DNA of 64,000 nucleotides from positions 1,367,443 through 1,431,442 of the forward strand of contig JANVCC010009942.1 in NCBI GenBank assembly GCA_025345505.1, written 5' to 3'. The notes below the pieces were generated by a model. It was not told the DNA's origin, did no database searches, and saw only the letters and a program-made list of their open reading frames with translations. How positions within the stretch are numbered: position 1 is the stretch's first letter; every line of letters starts with the position of its first letter. This DNA is from Todiramphus chloris collaris (lineage: Eukaryota > Chordata > Aves > Coraciiformes > Alcedinidae). Positions 1 through 11,125 of this stretch are shown piece by piece. The translations under genes and the position numbers were made by a program.

Positions 1-50
1 ACAAAACAAAACAAAACAAAACAGAACAAAAGAAAACAAAACAAAACAAA
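1..50. repeat. (AAAAC)n simple repeat
   Basis: The window opens with repeated AAAAC units carrying a few substitutions. It may continue beyond the left edge. Confidence 0.9.
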
Positions 51-1011
51 TCCCAAAAACATGCAATAGCAGCATTTCCTTCTGTTAAACAGTAGAGGGA
101 GCCCTCTTCCTTAAAAAAGATCAGGTTTATGGCTTGACAAACTTCAATACAGTATCTTTCATCTTACTAGCTAAATAGAAAACGAAAATAAAAAAGCAAT
201 TACAAGTGTATTATGGAAGAGAGTTGCTGTGCATTGAAAATAAACAATGTTATTTTAAGTCCTAATTTGAAAAATGAGAGAGTTCAGATTTATTTTGAAA
301 AGCCATCCTAATTTAACCTAAATTGATTTTATAAAATCAGGTGCAGAAAGACAGAACAATAAAAAGGAGGAAAGGCTATTACAGCACACAGCTACCACCT
401 TCTACCCAGAATAAGAGGTGTGAGCTTCGAATCAACAGAAGAACATAGAAACAGAAAATGTATATAATTGTATATAAATAGAATTTATATCTGTGTTGGA
501 TGGCAATAAAAAGAGGCATGCATGACTTGAAAGACAAAGGAATATGCTAAAACGGGGGGAAATGCTTACTAAAAATTTTTCTGATTATTTATTTTATTTC
601 TACTTCCTAAAGCTAACTTTAAAAAAAAACAAAACCAAACCAACAAAAAGGCTCAGCACCAGCTGCAGATTTGGAATATATTTGGAACGTGGTTTACAAC
701 AGACTCAAATTCCTTCTTATCACTAACAACAGTGAACAACAGGGACCTGTTTTGTTCTTTTTTTTTTTTTCTTCTTTTTTTTTTAGTAATCAAATGCATT
801 TTAAAAAATTTTAAAAATATGGAATACTGCCTTGGAGTTACAATAATTGCATTACACAGCAAAAGCTCAGCAAAATCATAGGAGGTCTTTTAATTGCATA
901 TAGTCACCCTAATATTTGCCTATTTTTGCTAAGTTAATCAAGTCCCTTTGTCATCAAAATTTTCAACAAGAATTACAATGGCATCTATCTTATAATAATG
1001 AGGTGGGTTCG

Positions 1012-1046
1012 TTTTTTTGTTTTTTTTTTTTTTTGGGGGGGGGGGG
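1012..1046. repeat. poly-T then poly-G tract
   Basis: A T-run of over twenty bases, interrupted by one G, passes directly into twelve G residues. It is a low-complexity tract and prone to length error in assemblies. Confidence 0.85.
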
Positions 1047-1573
1047 AGAGAAGATTCTTACAAAGAATATTTAACAATACTAATTTCAGAGGAGTGCCTC
1101 AGAAACTCCAATGAAGTATCACAACCAGCTTACAACAAACAGTGGTGAAGTATATTAAAAATACGTTCAAAAAAGGCCTTCAATATAATATGAAGCAACT
1201 TTTTGTCTTAGGATAACCCCTTAATGAGTGCTATCACTTGTGAAAGATCAAAATTAAAATGTGAGAGACAGATTTTATGCACATAAAGAACTATTGTACC
1301 TCACAATGCATTTTAAAAAATATTCTTGTAAATTTGTTCATTTTGATTTTATAGTACACAACAACCTCTTTCTGAAACACTGTTTAAAGCTATACTACTG
1401 TAGCAGTTATGATGCTGCATTCCCAAATCATTCAGAGCAGTTAATTTTCAGAACTGAAACCAAATAAATTACACCGATATTTGTGATTTAGGCACAGGAC
1501 TAGAGATTAATTAATCAGTTATCCACACAAACTATACAAACTGCAAAATTAATTTTGCAAACCAAGCTTCATA

Positions 1574-1595
1574 AATATATATATATATATATATA
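1574..1595. repeat. (AT)n microsatellite
   Basis: About eleven uninterrupted AT dinucleotides. Confidence 0.9.
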
Positions 1596-2883
1596 GGTGG
1601 TTAAGACATCAAAAGGAGGCTTGGAAAAGATTTGTTCACATCACCACAAACTCAGAATATGAAACATCAACAAGATCTTATGGAAGCAATTAATTTTGCA
1701 TATGTGCATCTATTAGACATTTCTTATAGAATGTAACGAACATTCTTACAGACATGAAAAAAAAAACTCAAACATGAAAAATTCAAGCAACCTCATTGCT
1801 TTGGAAGTGTAAAATATATTTGTTGGCTGTAGGCTTGCCGCAAGAGCTAAAACAAATGAATTGCAGAAAAAAGTAGGAGGCGATATTCAACAGCTATATG
1901 CCAGATTGATTGCATTAAAACAATATTTAAAAAAAAAAAAAAGAAACAACAACCAGGGAAGTGGCCTTTTATATAAGATAGAAGATTTTATAAGATAGAA
2001 GTCAACTATTAACGAGAATACTGTCTGTAACAGACACTCAGAATAAAATATTCAAAACTATGGCCTTGCGGGAACCTGGAATCTTCTGTGTGTTAATTAG
2101 TTGCAGACAATTCTTCCCTGAAAGCAAGTACTGGTACAATACATAAAACTCAGATGCTCAGAATGGTACTCCACTACATATTAAGCTGATCATACTCTGA
2201 ATTTGGGTCTCCTCACTCCTCAAGTCATGTATTCTTACCTTTTCCTTTGAATCAGCCCTATCACTTGTATGTTAAATCAGGTGAGAAAGCGGAGTCTGTT
2301 GCAATTATTCCCACTAAAACCTCCATAGAATCTCAATTAGTGCACAGGTGTACTAATTACATATATTAGTTTATTCTACAGCATTTTGAGTAAAGGAGGC
2401 AGTTGGAAGGTAGATTTATTAAAGCTGCTCTGTAATGACAATGACAATGTAATGCTCTGGAAATATAACACAGCAGATAGGAAACAGTCCAGGAGGTTCC
2501 TGGACTGTGTGGAAGATAACTTCCTGACTCAGCTGGTAAGTGAGCCCATCAGGGGAGGTGCCTTGCTAGACTTGTTGTTCACAAACAGAGAGGGACTAGT
2601 GGGTAATGTGGTGGTTGGAGGCTGTCTTGGGCTTAGTGACCATGAAATGATAGAGTTTTCAATTCTTGCCCAAGTAATGAGGGGGAGCAGCAAGACTATT
2701 ACCATGGACTTCTGAAGGGCAGACTTCAACCTGTTTAGGACACTGGTTGAGAAAGTCCCTTGGAGTACAGTCCTAGAGGGCAAGGGGGTCCAGGAAGGCT
2801 GGACTGTTTTTAAAAAGGAACTCTTAAAGGCCCAGGAGCAGGCTGTCCCCATGTGTCGTAAGACAAACAGGCGGGGAAAATGA

Positions 2884-4260
2884 CCGGCCGGGCTAAATGG
2901 GGAGCTTCTGGCGGACCTTAGGAGGAAGAGGAGACTCTACCACCTTTGGAAGAAGGGACAGGCTACTCAAGAAGAGTACAGGGATTTAGGTAGGTTGTGT
3001 AGAAAGAATATTAGGCGGGCAAAAGCTCAACTAGAACTCAGCTTGGCCACCGCTGCAAGAGACAACAGTTTTTACAAATATATTAATAACAAAAAAAGAA
3101 CTAGGGAAAATCTCCATCCCTTACTGGATGCAAGGGGGAACACTGTTATCAAGGATGAGGAAAAGGCTGAGGTACTTAATGCCTTCTTTGCCTCAGTCTT
3201 TAATAGTCAGTCTGCTTATCCTCATGGCATTCAATCCCCTGAGCAGGAAGATAGGGATGGAGACCATAACAGTCCCCTTATAATCCAGGAAGTGGTAGTT
3301 AAAGATCTTCTAAGCCAACTGGAAACCCACAAGTCTATGGGGCTAGATGGGATCCACCTGAGAGTGCTGAGGGAATTGGCAGTGGAACTTACCAAGCCTC
3401 TCTCCATCATTTATCAGCGATCCTGGTCAACTGGGGAGGTCCCAGATGACTGGAGACTTGCCAATGTGACACCCATCTATAAGAAGGGCAGGAAGGATGA
3501 TCCAGGGAACTACAGGCCTGTCAGCCTGACCTCAGTCCCGGGAAAGATTATGGAACAGTTCATTTTGAGGGTGATCACACAGCAAGTGCAGGACAATGGG
3601 GGGATCAGGCCCAGCCAACATGGGTTCAGGAAAGGCAAGTCCTGTTTAACCAACCTGATCTCCTTCTATGACCAGGTGACCCGCCTAGTGGATGAGGGCA
3701 AGGCGGTGGATGTTGTCTACCTGGACTTCAGGAAGGCATTTGACACCGTTTCCCACAGCATTCTGCTGGAGAAGCTGGCAGGTCATGGCATAGACAGGAG
3801 GACTCTTCGCTGGGTTAGAAACTGGCTGGATGGCCGAGCCCAGAGGGTGGTGGTGAACGGAGTAAAACCCAGTTGGCAACCAGTCACAAGCGGTGTCCCT
3901 CAGGGCTCAGTTTTGGGACCAGTCTTGTTTAATATATTCATCAATGACCTGGACGAGGGAATTGAATGTACCCTCAGTAAATTTGCAGATGACACAAAAT
4001 TAAGCACAAATTTTGATCTGCTTGAGGGTAGGAAGGCTCTGCAGTGGGATCTGGACAGGCTGGAGAGATGGGCTGAGCTCAATTGTATTGAGTTTAACAA
4101 AGCCAAGTGCCGGGTCATGCACTTCGGTCACAACAACCCCCAGCAATGCTACAGGCTTGGGGAGGAGTGGCTGGAGAGCTGGCTGGCAGAAAAGGACCTG
4201 GGGGTGTTGGTCAATAGACGGCTGAACATGAGCCAGCAGTGTGCCCAGGTGGCCAAGTAG
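2884..4260 (+). pseudogene. CR1 ORF2 reverse transcriptase segment
   Basis: This is the longest uninterrupted part of the CR1 ORF2 frame, about 458 codons between the TGA at 2881 and the TAG at 4258. It covers the whole palm domain, with the three catalytic aspartates in LDF and FADD, and part of the thumb. No natural ATG start is expected here because the true start lies in the missing 5' part. The protein would act in target-primed reverse transcription of CR1 RNA, but it lacks its endonuclease and a usable start. Confidence 0.85.
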
Positions 4261-4293
4261 GCCAATGGCATCCTGGCCTGTATCAGAAACGGT

Positions 4294-4785
4294 GTGGCCA
4301 GTAGGACTAGGGAGGTGATTGTACCCCTATACTCGGCACTTGTGAGACCACACCTTGAGTATTGTGTCCAGTTTTCATCACCACAGTACAGGAGGGACAT
4401 TGAGGTGCTGGAGCGAGTGCAGAGGAGGGCAACAAAGCTGGTGAAAGGGCTGGAAAGCATGCCCTATGAGGAGCAGCTGAGGGAACTGGGTTTGTTTAGT
4501 CTGGAGAAGAGGAGGCTGAGAGGAGACCTTACCGCCCTCTACAATTACCTAAAAGGAGGTTGTAGAAAGGCTGGTGTTGGTCTCTTCTCTCAAATTAGTA
4601 ATGATAGGACGAGGGGGAATGGGCTCAAGTTGCATCAGGGGAGGTTTAGATTAGATATTAGGAGGAAATTCTTCACTGAGAGGGTAGTTAGGCACTGGAA
4701 CAGGCTGCTCAGGGAGGTGGTGGAGTCACCATCCCTTGAGGTGTTTAAAGAACGATCAGATGTGGAGCTTGAGAATATGGTGTAG
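4294..4785 (+). pseudogene. CR1 ORF2 C-terminal segment
   Basis: This continues in the same frame after the TAG at 4258-4260. It carries the conserved CR1 C-terminal region ([49 protein letters not shown]). It ends with a natural-looking stop about 85 bp before the CR1 3' repeat. No frameshift separates it from the reverse transcriptase part. Confidence 0.85.
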
Positions 4786-4869
4786 TGGTTGAGAAATGCT
4801 AGGACAAAGGTTGGACTTGATGACCCTGGAGGTCCTTTCCAACCACAATGATTCTATGATTCTATGATT

Positions 4870-7800
4870 ATCCACTTGCTAAAATAATAGTATTCTGCTG
4901 TCATTGCTCATTTCTCTTGAAAAATCTGACATTTGCCTCACACTACTATGGCCATAACCTTCACCTTTAAAATGACCATACATATGAATGCAAATATCAG
5001 ATTTCAGAGTCTAGGATATTTTAGAGAATATTAAGATATAAATTCTAAATACTGAAAACTTCTGAAAAGGTGATCTTTTCAAAGAAATGTTAAAGTAAAT
5101 AATTAAATTCAGCTTAAAACATCCAAGTCCAAATCAGAATTACAATAAACAGCCTTTATGTGTAAATTTAAAGAGAAAAAGAAAAAAAAAGGTTATCTAA
5201 GTCTGTTCCTTAGAGAGGCCCAATAGGAGGATATCTGAAGAGTGAAATAGCAGGTACAGGAGATTCAACATCCATGATACTTGTTTCAGGAACTGTAGTT
5301 CGGTCTGCCTCTGTTTTGGTCCCACAGACAAAATGTTCATTAGTGGTTTCCATGCCAGTGAGTGTGCTCTTACATCTTGTGGTTTAGGTTTAGAATATGA
5401 GAGGATTTATTCCAAGAGAGGAATGAGAGGTGTATATGAGAGGTGTATTCCAAGACACCTACTTAGTGTAAACCAAAATTAAGGATTAAGGAGTATTTTT
5501 TTAAAAGCACAGTCCTGATCCAATCTAAAATGCTTCAAGTGGACACCGTCTCTCCTGGAGCAGACACAGTGATATATATAATAGCTCCAGTAGCTGAGTC
5601 AACCACAATTTTTCTGTGTTACATATGTTTACCTTCACATTCTCTTTCTGAACTACATGTATGTTGTCACGCAAAGAAAACACCATGCTAGGCAAGGTGA
5701 CTGTCGTATTTTTGTCAGGCACTGATCCAAATACCAAGATTTTTTACATAAATGACTGTCAAGAAAACTTAGTACATTAGCATCTCATGTTCATATTTTC
5801 TTCATATATAGACATACACAACTATCAAGAAAAGAATACATTTCTATAAAATGCACTTCAAGAATGAGCTATTTTGCTCATATAAACATGAACAAGCAAT
5901 CTTTAAACTACTAAAAAGCTAATACGGAGGACAGGTATTCCTATTGCCTATGTATGACTGTGTCCGCAGACTGAAAACCAATGCTGTGGCAAAAAGATCA
6001 CTAAAATGTCATAAAGGCAATAAACAACAGAAAGTGGAATAAACAAAACTGAAATAACAGAATATTCTTCTGTCCCTATCCCCATGACTTAACTGGGCAG
6101 CCAAAGCTCATACACTTACACTTCTTTTTCTTTTTTTTTTTTAAATGAGAAAAGGTATTTAAAATTTGGCAGTGTGTGCATGTAAACATTTCCATGTAAA
6201 GTGTTCCAAACTCATTTTTAAGTAAGTTAGAAGAATAATAACATGAAAAATGAAATGTTGTAGTGTACAACAAGATCTCATAAAAGTATTTTAAACAGCA
6301 ATAAACACAGTCTTCAGGAATGTGATGATGTTTTTGTTACAATAAATCTACATACATATAGAATAATAAATTAGCATTTCAGTTTGTTCTGTCAGGTTAC
6401 TGTCAAACAAATAGCAAGTTGAATACAAGGTGTAAGAACCAAAAGTTAAGTGAAGTTGATCATACACAGAAAAATAATACTAACCCCAAAGTTTTTTCAG
6501 GACAACTCTCTTGTCTCCAAACCACAAAATTTACAGCATAAATGTAGCAAAAATTACCAAATTTCATTGTTTTATCCAGTTCAATCTCTCTACCTCAATT
6601 CCACCTATGCGAATTCAAGCATACATTTACTTTAAAGTAAAAAAGTTTGTCCTTGGTAATATTTCTTGATGATGAGCAATTACAGTATAGGATTAACTGG
6701 ATTTCCATTAGGGTTAATTGGATTACCATTATTACAGTGTTAGAATATTACAGCTGTGAATGAAGAAAATATTAAAATGTTCTATGGAGAGTATGGAAAA
6801 ATTAAAAAACTCATAACAAATATTATTCACTACAATTCTGCCTTTTTATCTTGCTCAAAGACTTTCATACCCCTTTATGTTACCTGTAGTCTCAATTTCT
6901 AGATGTCTGACCTTGGATTTTACCATTTTAAAACTTGGTTTTAAGTTTACTGCATTATAGATCATTCTGTAGGACCCTGCTATTATTTATTTATTACATC
7001 ATTGATTTCTTAATCTCATTTACAAAGTATCTGCCCAAGCTTTATCTCCAAACCCTGCATACACTAAGTCAATAGTAAAGTGACATCCTTGTAGAAACAC
7101 CTGCATTAAAGGTGCCCTACCACAAATTAATTTTTTACTTTAACAGTCAGATCGTACTCAGTGCTACACTGATTCCTGCATAGTCTAAATTTACTAAATC
7201 AGAGTATTATACAGTTCTAAGTAAAACACCTCATGGAATCTGAAGAATAAAATAACACACATTGGTAGCCATTTTATAATCTCATTCTAAAAGAATACTA
7301 AATATATAAATATAGAAAGGTCAATAAAAATGGTGACTATGTAGTATCATCAAGTACCACTCAATATATATTGAACATCCCTCAGAGGAGAGATAATAAA
7401 GCAATAACTCAAATATAAGAATTTTCTCAAACATATAAAGTCATACAAGTTCAAAAGATAGTAATCTTCAAATGAAGACAATTAATTGCAGGCAACTGAA
7501 ATTATGTTTTGTTTTATTTCTCTAAAATATCTTAATCTCTAAGTACTAAGATTTCTAAACTGTGTAAAAATAAAAGCATTCTTTTAAATTAACCTTAAAT
7601 GCAAATTACAATTCTGTGTTCTCATTCTCAGCAGACAGAATGCTGCATTTACAATTCCCCTCTATTCTCTAGGGAAACATATGGTCTTGAGTGCTTAAGA
7701 CAATATGAGTCATACAATAGGTTGCCTTCTACAGAACTGCACATATGAGTTTATAGTAAAATATTAGAATCCAGTATTCTATAGACTTCTGTAATTACAA

Positions 7801-8504
7801 ATATATTGTATCATCACTCTTTCATAGACAAGATTAAATTTTGCAAATACCTTATTGCTTCATGTTCCAGTCAAAGCAACATTTTGAATAAAAATATACA
7901 AAGGCCTGGACAAAAAAAGCTGTATCACATTTCACAGTTTAGTATTTTAGAGTAATATTTTATGTCCTGTTACGGGATGCCTATATCAAGATATAAGATA
8001 CAGAGATTCTCTTAGCTTTTCAAGTTACCTAAGGTGGTAGAGCAATACTTAAGCTAACTGCCTGTTTGCAAAAGTAACCTCTGCCATAGCTATCTTCCTC
8101 TGTAGCTGGAAACCTAGAAAGCTTGTCACAGGAGATTTGGAGAATTTGTTTCATTTGAATAATGTGGTAGATTTTGATTTTGATTTTACAAAAAGAAAAC
8201 CAATGAAAGGTGTTTTAAGTGAGGTGATTCCTCTGTAGTCTTCAGATAGCATACCCTCTCCATGTATATTTAGAATACCTCACAGTATGCATTACTGTAT
8301 CGTTTGTCAAAACTACCAGGATAAAGAGTGGATTTCAGTCACAACACATACTAGTTCTGTATAATTTTATAGAAAACATCTCCTGTGATAAGCACAAAAT
8401 GGAATACACTTTGGATATCATAAAATACTTCAGATTTTGGAAAGGGGACACATAACTCTCGTAACTGTTGATCATCTCAGAAATTTAATCCATTTAGGGT
8501 AAGT
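4870..8504. other. AT-rich DNA, no gene seen
   Basis: Presumed PDE4D intron. Short reading frames here have no recognisable domain and low-complexity composition. No transposon of clear type is visible. Confidence 0.5.
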
Positions 8505-9264
8505 GTAGAGTCTACACCTGGGGAGGAACAACACCAAGTACTGGTAGAGGTGAGGGGTAGACCCACTGGAAAGCAGGCCCATGGAGAGGGACCTTGACAT
8601 CCTGATGGACAATAAGTTATCCATGGAACAGCAATGTTCCCTTTTGGACAGGAAGGTCAATGGTTCCTGCAGTGAATAAAGAAGAGTGTGGCCAGCAGAT
8701 TGCAGGAGGTTCTCCTTCACATCTACTCTGCACTAGTGAGACCATATCTGGAGTACACTGTCCAGTTCTGGTCTCCCCAGTTCAAGAGGGACAGGGAAAT
8801 ACTAGAAAGTCTAACACAGAGCTACAAGATGATGAAGAGATGGAACATCTTTTTCATGAGGAAAGACTGAGAGCTCTGGGGCTGTTAAGCCTGGAAAAGA
8901 GAAGACTGAGAGGGGATCTTGTTAATATTTACAAATATCTGAAGGGTGGATGTCAAGTAGAAGGGGCCAATTGCTTTTCAATTGTGCCCTGTGATAGGAT
9001 GAGAGGTAATGGTAGCAAGGTGAAACACAGGAAGTTCCACCTCAGCATGACGAAAACTTCTTCACTGTGAGAGTGACAGAGCACTGGAACAGGATGCCCA
9101 GGGAGGCTGTGGAGTCTCCTTCTCTAGAGACTTTCAAGACTCACCTGGATTTGTTCCTTTGTGTCATGCCCTAGGTGTTCCTGCGCTGTCAGTGGGGTTA
9201 GTCTCGATGATCTCCAGAGGTCCCTCCCAACCCCTACCATTCTATGATTCTGTGATTCTATGAT
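8505..9264 (+). mobile_element. CR1 fragment, 3' end, plus strand
   Basis: This is a decayed 5'-truncated CR1. Translated pieces match the C-terminal region of CR1 ORF2 in shifting frames (for example YSALVRPYLEYTVQFWSPQ around 8718-8774 and [15 protein letters not shown] around 8876-8920). It ends in ATTCTATG/ATTCTGTG repeats at 9239-9264. Frame changes and stops show it is older than the copy at 2386. Confidence 0.9.
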
Positions 9265-9605
9265 GCAATTTCCTCTTGTCCTATCAGTTGTGATTTGTGA
9301 GAAGAGACCAACATTCACCTCTCTACAACTTCCTTTCAGGACACTGTAGAGAGCAATAAAGTCAGCCTCCTTTTCTTCAGACTAAACATCCCCAGCTCCC
9401 TCAGCCACTCCTCCTAAGACTTGTTCTCAAGATCCTTCATGATGCCCTTCTCTAGAGCTGCTCCAGAACCTCAATGTCTACAGAGTCCAAAACTGAACAC
9501 AGTATTCAAGATGTGGCCTCACCAGTGCCAAGAAGAGTGAAACAATCACTTCTCTAGTCCTGCTGGGCACACTATTCCTGATGCAGTGTTTTATAACCAC
9601 TCTCG
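9265..9605 (-). mobile_element. CR1 fragment, minus strand, abutting the previous copy
   Basis: The reverse strand shows the CR1 ORF2 C-terminal region, read through complements of phrases such as the [10 protein letters not shown]-type segment near 9290-9318. It starts exactly where the plus-strand CR1 ends, so the two copies stand tail to tail. The terminal 3' repeat of this copy is not visible. It was probably lost at the junction. Confidence 0.8.
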
Positions 9606-10113
9606 GAGTAAATCTCTTTTACAGTCTCTAAGGTGAAACTGAAAACGCAGACTGAAGCACGTTCCAGCTTTCTCATTATTTGTAGGAATTCATGCTGTAG
9701 ATTTAAAAAGTAAGACTTCCATCTTGCTTATCACTTAGTATGCCAAATGATCAAAGCAGGGAATAGACAAAATCCAAATATTTCACCAATTTAAAAAGAA
9801 TTAATTTTACAACTGTATTTATCAAACTGGATATTTACAAAGTGACTGCAGGAATAAATGATATATAGTTTTAAAATTGAGACCTACAGAAAAAAAAACC
9901 TTGTTTTCATCTAGGGAAAGTGTAGAATTTTTTTGTCTGTTAAACCTAGTGCTCTATGAAATGCCTACTGATTCCCTTTATTTCAGTTATCTTATTACTG
10001 TATTTTTTCATGTACATACTTAAATTTCATTTTAATCAACATGTCAGTCATAATTAATGTACATTGCTTATTACCAAGTCTACACTTTCCATTACATTCT
10101 ATACACAGAAACA

Positions 10114-11125
10114 GTAGAATCATAGAATGGCTTGGGTTGGAAGGGACCTTTCAAGATCATCTAGTTCAACCTCTATTCAGTTAGCATCTTTAACTAGATC
10201 AGGTTGCTTAGAGCCCCATCCAACCTGACCTTGTATGTTTCCTTCCAATGATGGGGCATCTCCCACATCTCTGGGCAACCTGTTCCAATGTCTCGCTACC
10301 CTCACCATAAAAAAGTTACTTCCTTATATCTAGTCTTTTAGTTTAAAATCATTCCTCCTTGTCCTGTCACAACAGGCCCTGCTAAAAAGTCTTGTCTTCA
10401 TCATTCTTGTAAATCTCCATTAAGTAATGAAAGGCTGCAATAAGGTCTCCCTGAACAGACTCTTCTCCAGGCTGAACACTGCCAACTCTCTCAGCCTTTC
10501 TTTGCAGGAGAGGTGTTCCAGCCCTGGGATCATTTTTTTGGTGCTCCTCTGGACCTGTTCCAACAGGTCCATACCTTTCTTTTGCTGAGGTGTCTACAGC
10601 TGGAAACCGTGCTCCAGTGAAGCCTTACCAGTGCCAAGTAGAGGGACAGAATCATGTTCCTCAACCCGATGGCCACACTTTGTCTGATGCAACTCAGGAT
10701 ATGTTTGGGCCTTCTGGGCTGTGAGTGCACATTCTCTGACCATGTCGAGCTTTTCATCCACCAGAACCCCCAAGTCCTTCTCCACAGGCTGTTCTCAATC
10801 CCATCATCCCCCAGCCTGCATTGATACTGAGAGCTGCCCTGGCCCAGATCAGAACCTTGCAGTTGGTCTTGTTGAACCTCATGACATTCACAAAGGCCCA
10901 CTTCTCAAGCTTTTCCAGGTCCCTCTGGATGGCATGCCATCCCTCAGTTATGTCAACCTCATCACTCAGCTTGATGTTGTCCACAAACTTGCTGAGAAGG
11001 CACTCAGTCCCACTATCTATGGCATTGATGAAGACATTAAACAGCACCTGTCCCAGTAGGCACCCCTGAGTGACACCAATTGTCACCAATCTCCATCTGG
11101 ACACTGAGACACTTACCACTATGCT
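10114..11125 (-). mobile_element. CR1 fragment, minus strand
   Basis: On the minus strand this runs from inside the reverse transcriptase (about 11119) to the CR1 3' end (AATCATAGAATGG complement at 10115-10127). Near 11060-10870 the translation shows FNVFINAIDSGTECLLSKF followed by FVDN in place of the catalytic FADD. The loss of a catalytic aspartate position, plus frameshifts, marks a dead copy. Confidence 0.9.

Larger units (their letters stand above)
1..2385. other. AT-rich presumed PDE4D intron, no gene seen
   Basis: This stretch holds no reading frame that resembles a protein. It opens with an AAAAC-type simple repeat (1-50). It also has poly-T tracts (about 759-785), a T-run followed by a G-run (about 1012-1046) and an AT dinucleotide run (1574-1595). 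It lies downstream of the PDE4D4-type first exon on the minus strand, so it is inferred to be intron. Confidence 0.6.
2386..4869 (+). mobile_element. CR1 LINE, near-intact 3' two thirds of ORF2
   Basis: This is a 5'-truncated CR1 non-LTR retrotransposon. A single reading frame runs from 2386 to 4785 without a frameshift. It encodes the end of the apurinic-type endonuclease (SDHEMIEFSI), the linker, a full reverse transcriptase and the C-terminal region. RT motifs are intact: LDFRKAFD around 3721-3744, [11 protein letters not shown] around 3889-3921, and the catalytic FADD around 3982-3993. Only three in-frame stops break the frame: TGA 2713-2715, TGA 2881-2883 and TAG 4258-4260. The 3' end is the CR1 hallmark, two to three copies of an ATTCTATG-type repeat at 4848-4869 with no poly-A. 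The few lesions suggest a fairly recent insertion. ORF1 and most of the endonuclease are missing, so it cannot be autonomous. Confidence 0.96.
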
